The notes below the pieces were generated by a model. That model was given only the letters and a program-made list of their open reading frames with translations. It was not told the origin of the DNA and did no database searches. 64,000 nt of DNA from Annona cherimola (taxonomy: Eukaryota; Streptophyta; Magnoliopsida; Magnoliales; Annonaceae), in assembly GCA_030490835.1 (NCBI GenBank), contig CM059972.1, positions 38,481,452-38,545,451 on the forward strand, written 5' to 3'. This document shows, piece after piece, positions 13,373 to 24,199 of this stretch (the first letter of the stretch is position 1; every line of letters begins with the position of its first letter). The position numbers were made by a program, and so were the translations under genes.

Positions 13373-14940
13373 TGTTGGTCCCGAGTTTATGGCAATTACC
13401 CAAGAGGGGAGGGGTGAATTGGGTATTTAAAAATTTAAAACTTTAATTAGATATTTTACCCCGATTTAGTTTAAACCCCTTTAATGAAACAACTAGAAAG
13501 CAATAAGATAGTGAAAGCGAAAATGAAAAATAGTAGACAAGATTTATAGTGGTTCGGGCAACCTTTCCCAACTCCACTCTTCCAAGCTCACACTCCCTTG
13601 TGACTTGGGTTCCACTATATATTCCGGGAATACAACTAGAGTCTCCGCTCTCTTCTAGATTCTAGCTCTAGGGGGCGTGTATAACAAGCAACACAAGTAG
13701 GTGATGAGTTACACTCCAATCACAACCATACTTGCTATATCTTGGTTTGAAACACCAAACTCAAACCAAGCACCAAAATCAAATAGCAAGATGAAATAGA
13801 AGAAATCTACACTTTACAGATTTGTGTAGCAAGTTTCAGCTTGAGGAAGAATCTGTAGAAGCAACGAATCTTATTGCGTTGAAGCAAACAGCAACTTTGA
13901 AGCTTGTTCTTCCTTTGAAAGTGTATAGATCACTCAATTGTAGAGAAAAGTGGATTGAAACTCTTAGTAGCACTTCTTTCCTCTTTTTCAGCTCTATATT
14001 GTGTGTATCCACGTTTGCTTGAGTGTCTATATATAGAGGAGGGAGAACTTTGAACGTTATAGAGTTGGTTGACGCGTAATAAATGTTCCAACGTTCAAAA
14101 ATTCGAACGTTACGTCTCCAAGTCGCAGGTGGAGTCGACTTCGTGTGCGACTTTACCCAAGTCGCATGATAGAGTCGACTTCGTGTGTGACTTCAGCTGT
14201 TCTTCAGTTTCCAAGTCTATCCTCTGGGTCGACTTGGTTTGGGACTTGGCTTCAAGTCGATCTTGGAGTCGACTTCGGGTGCGACTTGGCTTCTTTCTTT
14301 TGCCAAGTCAGTTTGATCTTTGTTGAAGTGTCTCTTGCTTGCTTAACTTAGATTAATCTTCATATATTCAAGTTGAAAAATTTGAGTCGACTTCATCTTC
14401 AATTTGACTCAAGTTTATCTTGAAGTCGGCTTGGCCTTCGACTTGAAATTCTAAAAATCTGCACTGCCCATCTGAAGTTGATGCTGGAGTCGACTTTGCC
14501 TGCGACTTCACCCAAGTCGCAAGTGGAGTCGACTTCATGTGCGACTTCGGCAGCTGTGCTTTCTAATTTCAACGTTGGAAGCAAAATGTTATGTGAAGTC
14601 GATACTGGAGTCGACTTGGTCTGCGACTTCACCCAAGTCGTAAGTGGAGTCGACTTCGTCTGCGACTTCGAGAATTCTTGCTCCTAATTTCAACGTTGGA
14701 CAGAGGACGTTTATTGAAGTCGAAGATGGAGTCGACTTGAGAAATCGACTTAGCCCAAGTCGATGTCTGAGTCAACGTGAGTTGCGACTTGACCTGTTCT
14801 GTTTTGTATTTTTTACTTTTATAAGCTTAAACATTGCACAAAACATATTAGTAGCTAAGACTTTACTAAAATTATGTTGTTAATCATCAAAACATATGCT
14901 TTGGATATTTTGCATTTGATTTCAACAATTGTTTCCAACA
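13373..14940 (-). repeat. 3' LTR of element C
   Basis: 1568 bp, bounded on the inside by a polypurine tract. Contains a TATAAAT box at 13542-13548 in the conserved CGAACCACTATAAATC context. A second TATATATAG-type box lies near 14026-14033, and AACGTT palindromes near 14052-14112. A GTCGAC/AAGTCGC inverted-repeat array fills 14119-14790. Short open frames within the array are readings of the repeat and not genes. Confidence 0.92.
14119..14790. repeat. GTCGAC-centred inverted-repeat array (C 3' LTR)
   Basis: Units of the type AAGTCGCA...GGAGTCGACTTCG...TGCGACTT recur with variation. Each has an outer AAGTCGCA/TGCGACTT pair of arms and the AAGTCGACTT palindrome within. The same kind of array fills the upstream part of the LTRs of D and E and the pol-env spacers of C and D. 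Confidence 0.8.
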
Positions 14941-14954
14941 ATCTCCCCCTTTTT
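14941..14954 (-). other. Polypurine tract of element C
   Basis: On the minus strand AAAAAGGGGGAGAT touches the 3' LTR. A second, degraded copy lies near 15279-15292, next to the end of the env-like gene. Duplicated polypurine tracts are a known sirevirus feature. Confidence 0.85.
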
Positions 14955-15292
14955 GATGATTGACGAAATCAATTTGAGTTTATGCCTTCCAATATCCTGT
15001 TTTAACATTTTTAGGATAATCATAAGTCATTTTACTTTTTGAAAAAAATAGAACATTAATGATTAGAGCAAATATAATAAATCAGAGCATAGAGCATTTG
15101 TAATCAAAGCATAATTAAGTGATAATAAACTTTGCAAAAGTAATCAGAACACAAACAAACTTTTTCATAAGCAACCTTTTTTAAAAAAAAATTCATACAA
15201 GTTTCAAATGCAAATGAAACCTATATACAAGCTACCCAACCCAAAATCCTAAAAATCTAAACTCAAAACTCTCAAACTTCTCTCCCTTTTTG

Positions 15293-15640
15293 TCAATCGA
15301 GCAAATAGGGGTCGACTCGAAGAGATTTGGTGAACTGGAATGCAGAGATAAGATATGGAATCGGGCGAACGGGTCGAATGTGGGTCGAGGAGTAAAAAGA
15401 TGAGACTAGAGCAGGTGTGGGATCTCGATGAACTGATCCAGTGTCAAAAGGATCAAGCTCGAGGATAGATCGATGACAATGGCTTCCGGATGCTAAGTGA
15501 TAACGGATGGTCCGGAGCTCCCTATCCATGCGATCCTGTCGAGAATGCATATCCGTGATGGCATGTAGGACCTCGGCGATCTGACTGGTCATCCGGTCCT
15601 CTAGCTGCTCCAGATGCTCTCGAAGGCCCTGAACTAAAGT
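15293..15640 (-). pseudogene. Element C env-like gene, C-terminal part (separated by element E)
   Basis: Codes for about 115 residues including QDRMDRELRTIRYHLASG and LDPFDTGSVHRDPTPA. It closely matches the C-terminus of the open env-like protein of element D (QDRIDRELRTIRYHLASG, LDPFESGSVHREPSPA). The upstream part of the gene is at 24200-25470 on the other side of E. At the join the frame is kept if E and one copy of its target duplication are ignored. The segment contains a heptad-like helical stretch and is hydrophilic throughout. A degraded polypurine copy lies just beyond its end. Confidence 0.85.
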
Positions 15641-15778
15641 TGTTGGAAATATGTGGAAAATAAGCTAAGTCTATGTTTTGATGATTAACAAATCAATTTG
15701 AGTAAGTCTTGGTTACTAACATGTTTGTGGAAATGATTAAAGGTTATAAATTTGAAGAATATGAAGCATGGCAGATTA

Positions 15779-16540
15779 AGTCGATTTCCAAGTCGACTCA
15801 GGCATCGACTTAGGCCAAGTCGATCCCCAAGTCGACTCCAGCATCGACATCGAAACAACATTTCCTTCAAGAGTTGAAGTCAAGACTGAACGGAACCGAA
15901 GTCCCATCCCAAGTCGACTCCACTTGCGACTTGAGGTGAAGTCACAGACCAAGTCGACTCCGGTAGCGACTTGGTGGCGTCGTTTTCTGTCCAGAGTTGA
16001 AACCAAGAACAGGGGTTGCCGAAGTCGCATCCCAAGTCGACTCAGCATGCGACTTGGGCGAAGTCGCAGACCAAGTCGACTCCGGCATCGACTTCGATCG
16101 GACAGAGAAGAAATTTCAGAAGACAAATTGGGATTAGATCGACTTCATGGCAGACTCCAGAGTTTCTTTAAAGGAATTCAAGAAAGCAATGCATTCCAAG
16201 ATTCAAGACTCAAGGACTCAAGGTTTGCAAATCATGGAGCTAAAAGAAAACAAACTAGAATGATAACACTGTGGTCCAAAGAAGATATAAGGGAAAACAA
16301 TAAAAGAAAATCATATTATCAAAGTCATCTCTGAAGGATTTCAAGTTCGTCAAGCAACCTGCCGAGGTGAAGTCGCACCCGAAATCGACTCCACCTGGGA
16401 CTTGGGTCAAGTCGAGGACCAAGTCGACCCAGTCTGGAACTTGAAGATGTTGCGAAAAGGCGAAGTCGCACCCGAAGTCGAATCCATCTGCGACTTCGGC
16501 GAAGTCGCACCCGAAGTCGACTCCACATGCGACTTGGGTC
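15779..16540. repeat. GTCGAC-centred inverted-repeat array (E 5' LTR)
   Basis: About eight GTCGAC sites by eye, mostly as CCAAGTCGACTCC next to GCGACTT or GAAGTCGCA arms, spaced 40-80 bp. The matching array in the 3' LTR is at 22718-23479. A 136-codon and a 116-codon frame across it on opposite strands are arginine/serine-rich readings of the repeat, not genes. Confidence 0.8.
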
Positions 16541-16561
16541 GCAACGGTCAGAAAATATTCG

Positions 16562-16629
16562 AACGTTAGCGCATTAAATGCGCGCCACCTACCTTCAAAC
16601 GTTCAAATTTCCTCCACAATTATAAAAGG
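16562..16629 (+). promoter_or_regulatory. Putative U3 promoter of element E: AACGTT boxes and TATAAAAGG
   Basis: TATAAAAGG at 16621-16629 follows two AACGTT palindromes and the near-palindrome GCGCATTAAATGCGC. The block is conserved in element D (reverse complement, about 27715-27790 and 32250-32330), and C has several AACGTT copies at the same place. An ACGT core is the usual plant bZIP target, so a stress or developmental promoter is plausible (inference). Confidence 0.55.
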
Positions 16630-17081
16630 CATTCAATATGAACGAGGAGGGTAGCTGAGAATCATTGAATGTGCATAACTCCCATCCTTAAGAGCTTTAA
16701 GTGATCAAGCCAACATCTTGAAGAAGAACTTTGCTTTCGAGCTCCCAAGGGCCTCTTATTGATTCATCAACATTGCTGTACAAGTTCTTCTTTGCGCCAA
16801 AACTGTATCTACACAACAGTAACGTGTAGAATCTTTCTGTTATTTTTATTGTTGTGTTGAACTTGATTTAGTTAGGATAACTAAGATCAAGTGTAAGCAA
16901 AGTAGTGTGTGATTGGAGTGGAACTCATCACCTACTTGTGCTGTAATTTATTGATGCTCCCTAGAGCTAGAATCTAGAAGAGAGCAGTGGCTCTAGTTGT
17001 ATTTGTGAAATACAATAGTGGAACCCAAGTCACAAGGGTTGTGAGCTTAGAAGAGTGGAGTAGGGAGGTTGCCCGAACCAC

Positions 17082-17089
17082 TATAAAAT
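17082..17089 (+). promoter_or_regulatory. Second TATA-like box in E 5' LTR
   Basis: TATAAAAT in the phrase CGAACCACTATAAAATC. It is present in all intact LTRs: 24021-24028 in E, 27254-27262 in D, 13542-13548 and 37368-37374 in C. Strong conservation suggests function, perhaps a downstream promoter or RNA-processing signal. It lies some 460 bp after the first box. Confidence 0.45.
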
Positions 17090-17262
17090 CTTGTGTGTTG
17101 ATTTATATTTCTTCTCTCTACATTATATTGCTTTCCATTTTGTTTTTTCATAAAGGGGACTAGATTAATCCGGGGTAAAGTTTCTGTTTAAGTTGTAAAT
17201 TTTTAAATACCCAATTCACCCCTCCCCTCTTGGGTAATTGCCATTAACTCGGGACCAACAAG

Positions 17263-17276
17263 TGGTATCAAGCAGG
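17263..17276 (+). other. Primer-binding site of element E, altered
   Basis: TGGTATCAAGCAGG, two bases after the LTR. Element C has TGGTATCAGAGCAGG, the usual match to initiator-Met tRNA. E has lost the GA in the middle (8 bases match, then a 2-base gap), which should weaken priming. Confidence 0.85.
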
Positions 17277-17307
17277 TCTTTGAGTTAAACCAAAGAGATC
17301 TATTGAT

Positions 17308-19179
17308 ATGGCATCCCAATCGACTTCCGTTCCCGCATTTGCCGAAGGCCAATCATTTACTAGGCCACCATTGTTTGATGGGAACAATTTCGGCTATTGG
17401 AAGCTTCGTATAAAGCAACTCATCATGGCTACAGATATGGACTCTTGGATTGCAATCCAAGACGGTGTAACCTTGCCTATAGATGAAAGAGCTTCCAAAT
17501 GGACCGAAGAGGAAGTAAGAACTGTTAAGAGCAATGCTAAAGCTATGAACTCACTATTTTGTGCTCTTACGACTTCTGAATATGATAGAGTATCCTCTTG
17601 TCTAGCCGTAAAAGAAATATGGGATACTTTAACATCTATTTATGAAGGAACTTCTCAAGTCCAAGGGACAAGGAGAAACATTCTGATTAGAGAACTGGAA
17701 AGCTTTAGAATGCTAGAAACAGAAAATATTTCTGAAATGTTTGCTAGATTCTCAAAAGTTACTAATGCTTTGAAAGGTCTTGGAAAGGCTATATCTGAAT
17801 CTGAACAGGTTATGAAGATTCTAAGGGCTCTACCAGAATCTTGGACTCCAAAGATTACTGCGATAGAAGAAGCCAAGGACCTTAACACATTGAAGCTAGA
17901 AGATCTTATTAGCTCATTAATGTCACATGAGCTAATCAAGAAAAAAAATGAAGATCAACACAAAGGCAAGAGAACCATTGCATTGAAAGCGACATATAAC
18001 TCAGAAGAGTCCACCTCCTCGTCTCACAATGATGATGAAGATATTGCACTACTAACTCACAAATTTTGAAAGTTTGTGAAAAAAGAAAAGAACTTCAAAG
18101 ACTTCAAAGAAAGACCACGAAGAGAGAAGAAGAAGGAGGCTACAAAATGCTATAGATGAGGCGGTATGGGACATATGCAAGCTCAATGTCCTACACCGGA
18201 AGAAAAACCAAAGGATTATCAAGAGAGGAAGGAAGGATATGAAAGCAGAAAATTTCAAAGGTCGAAAGGAAGAGGAATGTACGTGAATGAAGAAACTTCA
18301 TCAAAAAGTAGCTCCTCAACAAACGATTTTGAAGCGGCAAACTGTGCTAGAATATGCTGCATGGCGCGGATTGAGCAAGAAGAAAATCTGTTGTGTTTGA
18401 ACACAACGGAAGTTTTGGAAGAACAAACCATCTCAACAAAATGCACAAGTAATGAAGAGGTAACTTCCAAACTTTGTCATTCTCAATCTAGTTATTATTT
18501 TTTTCAAGAATGCCTCAAATGTGCTGAATTAGAAGAACTACAACTTGCATATGATTCATTATATGAGGAAATCAAAAAGCTAGGAAACAAGTTGTCATTA
18601 AAGAGACAACAATGTAACTCCGTCATTATTGTAAATGGAAAACTAGCTGAAAGAACAACAAAACTGAAAGAGGAAAATGAATTATTATTGAAAGAAGTAG
18701 AGAAACTGAAAAAGGAGAATGAATCCTTAAATGAGTAATTAGCTAAGTTCTCTAATCCAGGAGAAAATGTAAAGATGTTTCTGAACATGACCGCTCAAAC
18801 AAATAAAAGAGGTCTTGGATACTCCACATTTGAGCAAAGAGAAAGTGACAAATCGAATGTGCCAATACTTGGGAAAAGTCAAACCAAAACTGCACCTATC
18901 TACAAGCCTAAAAGGAAAAATGTTATGTGGACTAGAAGGCCAACTTTTGAACCATTATATACTTGGAGGCCTACTCCTAGATTATCAATGGCTTGCAATT
19001 TTTGCAATAAGATGGGTCATAAAATCTATAAAAGTAATTTTAAGAAATTGTATGACCATGGTGCAAAACTAGTTTGGGCTCCAAGAAACACAAGATTTGG
19101 GCTTTCCAAGTTAGAACAAGAAAGATTGAATCGGATTACTAACCCAAATGGACCCATAAAATGGGAACCAAAAAGATAA
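17308..19179 (+). pseudogene. Element E gag (nucleocapsid polyprotein) with three in-frame stops
   Basis: Starts MASQSTSVPAF, the same start as in C. Residues 20-240 carry the copia gag core (FDGNNFGYWKLRIKQLI, DTLTSIYEGTSQVQ, ILRALPESWTPKITAIEEAK). A basic stretch leads to a first zinc knuckle, C-Y-R-stop-G-G-M-G-H-M-Q-A-Q-C, in which the second Cys codon is now TGA (18157-18159). Other stops are at 18067-18069 and 18736-18738. A Lys/Glu-rich coiled coil (LYEEIKKLGNKL to EVEKLKKENESLNE) follows. Then comes a second knuckle-like motif (CNFCNKMGHKIYK), whose last Cys is replaced; element C has CNFCNKLGHKVYQC. No frameshift: all parts are in one frame, about 620 codons. Two knuckles with a coiled coil between them is a long gag, as in sireviruses. 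It would package the RNA in cytoplasmic particles. Confidence 0.88.
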
Positions 19180-19201
19180 GATTTACTTGTTTATTTTTCA
19201 G

Positions 19202-22200
19202 ATATGTTTCAAGGCAAAGGCAAGCAACGTTTGGTTCATGGATAGCGGTTGTTCAAGGCACATGACCGGAGAAAGAAGTTTATTTCATAAACTTAAGCCT
19301 TGCAACGATGGAACTGTTGCCTTTGGTAATAATGAGAAAGGTAAAATCAAAGGTAAAGAAAACATTTATAGTATTTCAAATGCATGTATGGAAGATGTTT
19401 TGTTTGTTGAAGGACTCAAGCACAATCTAATGAGCATTAGTCAATTATGTGACAAAGTATACAAGGTTGTGTTTGAATCATCTATATGTAATGTATTTGA
19501 TGGAGAACATATCATGTTTAGCGGAAAAAGACATGAAAATGTATATTTGGTTTCACTTGATGAACTAGATAGTCAATGTCCAATGACCATTGATAATGAT
19601 CCATGGGTTTGGCATAAGAGACTTGGGCATATAAACATGGCAAATATAAAGACCCTATGGAAAAAGAGTTTGGTAGAGGGTTTGCCAAAGTTGAAATATG
19701 ACAAAGATAAAATTTGCAAGGCATGTCAATTATCAAAACAACATAAAATGCCTTTCTCTACCAAAAAGGAAATTTCCACCACTAGGCCACTTGAATTGCT
19801 ACACATGGATCTATACGGGCCATCCGACATTCTAACCATTGGTGGAAAGAAATATGTGTTTGTAATAGTTGATGATTTTTCAAGATTCACATGGGTAATT
19901 CTCTTAGCTAGCAAAGATGAAGCCTTCTCTATGTTTGCAACTTTTGTAAATTTGGTGCAAAATTAAAAACAAAGTACTATTATGACCATAAGAAGTGATC
20001 ATGGTGGTGAGTTTGAAAATAAACGATTCATAGAATTATGCAATGAAAAAGAAATTCATCACATATTTTCTGTACCAAGAACTCCACAACAAAATGGAGT
20101 GGTTGAAAGGAAAAATAGAACTATACAAGAGATGACTAGAACAACGATAAATGAGAATAAATTATCCAAGAAATTTTGGGGTGAAGCTGTAAGTACAGCT
20201 TGTCATGTTTTAAATCGAGTTACCATTAGAGCAATCTTGAAAAAGACCCCATATGAGCTATGGAAAGGAAGAAAACTAAATATTTCATACTTTCATGCTT
20301 TTGGATGCACATGCTATGTTTTGAACAATGGTAAAACCAACTTGAGAAAACTAGATGCCAAAAGTGATGAGGCAATATTCCTTGGGTACTCATCAAATAG
20401 CAAAGCATATAGAGTATTCAATAAACGAAACCAAGTTGTAGAAGAGTCGATACATGTTATTTTCGATGAAACTAACCCATGCTTCAAAAGAAAAGATGAC
20501 TTAAGTGATGCAGATGATATAGCAAGTAGTCTTGAAAAACTGCATGTGGAAAAGCAAGAAGACTCCATGGAGGAAAGGGTAAGTGAAGGTAATAACTCCT
20601 ATAAACCTCCAACTGATTTAAAATTCAAACATGCCCATCCAATTGAGCAAGTTATAGGGAATGTATATGAAGGTGTAAAAACTAGAAGATCAAAACAAAA
20701 TATTTGTGGACAATATGCCTTTGTATCCAAAATTGAACCATCAATATTGATCAAGCTCTTGATGATGAAAACTGGATTATAGCAATGCAAGAAGAGCTAA
20801 ATCAATTTGAAAGAAACCAAGTTTGGCATCTTGTTCCAAGACCAAAAGATTGTACTATTATTGGCACCAAATGGGTCTTTAGGAACAAATTAGATGAAAG
20901 TGGACTTGTAGTGAGAAACAAAGCTAGACTTGTGGCAAAGGGATACTCACAAGAAGAAGGAATAGATTTTGAGGAATCCTATGCCCCGGTTGCTAGATTA
21001 GAAGCTATCCGCATCTTACTAGCTTTTGCATCTCACATGAACTTTAAATTGTTTCAAATGGATGTTAAAAGTGCATTCTTGAATGGATATATAAATGAAG
21101 AGGTGTATGTTGAACAACCACCTGGATTTGAAGAAAAAGATCAATCTAAATTTGTATACAAATTAACCAAAGCATTATATGGATTAAAACAAGCTCCAAG
21201 GGCTTGGTATGATAGATTAAGCAAATTTCTGATTGATCATGACTTTCAAAAGGGAAAGGTATACACCACTTTGTTTATCAAGTATAAAGAAAAGGATATA
21301 TTGATCATTCAAATATATGTTGATGATATTATTTTCGGTGCTACTAATGAGATTCTTTGTCAAGAATTTTCTAAGCTTATGCAGAAGGAATTTGAGATGA
21401 GTATGATGGGGGAGTTGAATTTCTTCCTTGGACTACAAATCAAGCAACTAAATGAAGGGATTTTCATCAACCAGTCCAAGTATATCAAAGAAATGTTGAA
21501 GAAGTTTGGCATGGAGAATAGCAAAGGGGCAAACACCCCTATGAGCTCAATAATTAAAATTGACAAAGATGAGAAAGGAAAAACAATTGATTTAAAATTG
21601 TATAGAAGCATGATAGGTTCTTTATTATATTTAACTGCTTCTAGGCCTGATATATTGTTTAGTGTGTGTATGTGCTCTAGATTTCAGTCATGTCCAAAAG
21701 AATCACACTTGGTAGCTGTAAAAAGAATTTTTAGATATTTAGTAGACACTACCAACATAGGACTTTGGTATCCAAAGGGCTCTAATTTTGATCTAATCGG
21801 CTACTCGGATGCGGATTTTGCCGGTTACATAGTAGATAGAAAAAGCACTAGTGGAACATGTCAATTCCTTGGGAACATGTTGGTTTCATGGTTTTCAAGA
21901 AAACAAACTAGTGTTGCCCTATCTACGACGGAAGCCGAAGATATTGCCGCCGGGAGCTGTTGTGCCCAATTTCTTTGGATGAAACAACAACTTAGGGACT
22001 ATGACATGGATTTTAAAGATATACCTATTAGATGTGATAATACTAGTGCCATATGTTTAACTAAAAATCCAGTATTGCATTCTAGGACCAAACATATAGC
22101 CTTAGACATCATTTTATTAGAGAACATGTAGAAAATCATGACATATGTTTGGAATATGTAAGAATAGAAGATCACATTGTAGATATATTCACCAAACCTC

Positions 22201-22258
22201 TAGCAAAAGAACCATTTTATAAGATTAGAAATGACATGGGAATGCTTGAATTAACCTA
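19202..22258 (+). pseudogene. Element E pol: protease, integrase, reverse transcriptase, RNase H
   Basis: The frame is +1 relative to gag. Protease: WFMDSGCSRHMTG near 19230. Integrase: the HHCC part (WHKRLGHINM, ICKACQLSK), then the catalytic D-D-E set in LHMDLYGPS, IRSDHGGEF and [65 protein letters not shown] and [10 protein letters not shown] (near 21315). RNase [53 protein letters not shown]. Damage: a TAA at 19964-19966 where C has Glu, a frameshift near 20735-20760 between integrase and RT, and another near 22095 close to the end. Stop TAG at 22256-22258. Compared with C the domain order and lengths are complete, so the losses are recent point changes. Nothing codes beyond the stop. Confidence 0.9.
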
Positions 22259-22579
22259 GCACAAATCGAGGGGGAGCACCTGTTTAGGGGAAGCAACCCC
22301 ACCTGTCTCTAACTTTACCCTCTAATTTTTGATATATTGACAAAAAGGGGGAGAAGAGATCGGGATTTGAGTCTAAGTGGTTTGGAGAAGAGATCAGGAT
22401 TTTGAGTATAAGCTTTTATGATTTTTTTTAAAGTTTTCTGGATAAATATTTCAACTATATTTCAACTTGATTGTTTGCATGAGTATGATAAAATTTCAAA
22501 ATGCAAAATCAACATGTTTTTAAGTCATTGAAAGGTATACACTCAAATCGGTTTTGTCAATCATAAAAAAGGGGGAGAA
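22259..22579 (+). other. Element E 3' untranslated region with repeated polypurine tracts
   Basis: The final tract AAAAAAGGGGGAGAA (22565-22579) touches the 3' LTR. A near-identical upstream copy, GACAAAAAGGGGGAGAAG, lies at about 22339-22356 and a shorter AGGGGGAG at 22269-22276. The TTGACAAAAAGGGGGAGA phrase is shared with C and D and is typical of sireviruses. No env-like gene here. Confidence 0.85.
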
Positions 22580-24199
22580 TGTTGGAAATATGTGGAAAAT
22601 AAGCTAAGTCTATGTTTTGATGATTAACTAATCAATTTGAGTAAGTCTTGGTTACTAACATGTTTGTGGAAATGATTAAAGGTTATAAATTTGAAGAATA
22701 TGAAGCATGGCAGATTAAGTCGATTTCCAAGTCGACTCAGGCATCGACTTAGGCCAAGTCGATCCCCAAGTCGACTCCAGCATCGACATCGAAACAACAT
22801 TTCCTTCAAGAGTTGAAGTCAAGACTGAACGGAACCGAAGTCCCATCCCAAGTCGACTCCACTTGCGACTTGAGGTGAAGTCACAGACCAAGTCGACTCC
22901 GGTAGCGACTTGGTGGCGTCGTTTTCTGTCCAGAGTTGAAACCAAGAACAGGGGTTGCCGAAGTCGCATCCCAAGTCGACTCAGCATGCGACTTGGGCGA
23001 AGTCGCAGACCAAGTCGACTCCGGCATCGACTTCGATCGGACAGAGAAGAAATTTCAGAAGACAAATTGGGATTAGATCGACTTCATGGCAGACTCCAGA
23101 GTTTCTTTAAAGGAATTCAAGAAAGCAATGCATTCCAAGATTCAAGACTCAAGGACTCAAGGTTTGCAAATCATGGAGCTAAAAGAAAACAAACTAGAAT
23201 GATAACACTGTGGTCCAAAGAAGATATAAGGGAAAACAATCAAAGAAAATCATATTATCAAAGTCATCTCTGAAGGATTTTAAGTTCGTCAAGCAACCTG
23301 CCGAGGTGAAGTCGCACCCGAAATCGACTCCACCTGCGACTTGGGTCAAGTCGAGGACCAAGTCGACCCAGTCTGGAACTTGAAGATGTTGCGAAAAGGC
23401 GAAGTCGCTCCTGAAGTCGACTCCATCTGCGACTTCGGCGAAGTCGCACCCGAAGTCGACTCCACATGCGACTTGGGTCGCAACGGTCGGAAATTATTCG
23501 AACGTTAGCGCATTAAATGCGCGCCACCTACCTTCAAACGTTCAGATTCCCTCCACAATTATAAAAGGCATTCAATATGAACGAGGAGGGTAGCTGAGAA
23601 TCATTGAATGTGCATAACTCCCATCCTTAAGAGCTTTAAGTGATCAAGCCAACATCTTGAAGAAGAACTTTGCTTTCGAGCTGCCAAGAGCCTCTTATTG
23701 ATTCATCAACATTGCTGTACAAGTTCTTCTCTGCGCCAAAACTGTCTCTACACAACAGTAACGTGTAGAATCTTTCTGTTATTTTTATTATTGTGTTGAA
23801 CTTGATTTAGTTAGGATAACTAAGATCAAGTGTAAGCAAAGTAGTGTGTGATTGGAGTGGAACTCATCACCTACTTGTGCTGTAATTTGTTGATGCTCCC
23901 TAGAGCTAGAATCTAGAAGAGAGCAGTGGCTCTAGTTGTATTTGTGAAATACAATAGTGGAACCCAAGTCACAAGGGGTGTGAGCTTGGAAGAGTGGAGT
24001 AGGGAGGTTGCCCGAACCACTATAAAATCTTGTGTGTTGATTTATATTTCTGCTCTCTACATTATATTGCTTTCCATTTTGTTTTTTCATAAAGGGGACT
24101 AGATTAATCCGGGGTAAAGTTTCTGTTTAAGTTGTTAATTTTTAAATACCCAATTCACCCCTCCCCTCTTGGGTAATTGCCATTAACTCGGGACCAACA
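22580..24199 (+). repeat. 3' LTR of element E
   Basis: 1620 bp, the same length as the 5' LTR and about 98.6% identical by eye. GTCGAC array at 22718-23479, TATAAAAGG at 23560-23568, TATAAAAT at 24021-24028. It reads into the broken env-like gene of C, so the open minus-strand frame there carries about 18 extra LTR-coded residues. Confidence 0.92.

Larger units (their letters stand above)
15641..17260 (+). repeat. 5' LTR of element E
   Basis: Upstream half: GTCGAC inverted-repeat array (about 15779-16540). Then AACGTT boxes (16562-16567, 16598-16603) around the near-palindrome GCGCATTAAATGCGC, a TATAAAAGG box at 16621, and a second TATAAAAT in a CGAACCACTATAAAATC context at 17082. Ends with CTCGGGACCAACA. 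Confidence 0.92.
15641..24199 (+). mobile_element. Element E: sirevirus-like Ty1/copia retrotransposon without env-like gene
   Basis: Seen: 1620 bp LTRs at 15641-17260 and 22580-24199 with TGTTGG...CCAACA ends. The target duplication is AAAGT (15636-15640) versus GAAGT (24200-24204), one mismatch. Order: LTR, altered primer-binding site, gag, protease, integrase, RT, RNase H, duplicated polypurine tract, LTR. The two LTRs differ at roughly 20-25 positions by eye, about 1.4%, so the insertion is recent. pol is followed by only about 320 bp before the LTR: the env-position gene found in C and D is absent. gag has three in-frame stops; pol has one stop and two frameshifts. E sits inside the env-like gene of C. 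Confidence 0.93.

Noticed and set aside
14069..14883. Several overlapping frames with Ser-Thr-Cys-Ala-Thr-Ser repeats (also at 15776-16528, 22715-23467, 27664-28490, 32200-33163, 37958-38606)
   Set aside because: They are translations of the GTCGAC inverted-repeat arrays in LTRs, open on both strands because the unit lacks stops; no domain and no conserved start.
14119..16540. Regularly spaced palindromic repeats suggestive of CRISPR
   Set aside because: Spacers are variants of the same motif, unit lengths vary, the arrays lie inside plant LTRs, and there are no cas genes.
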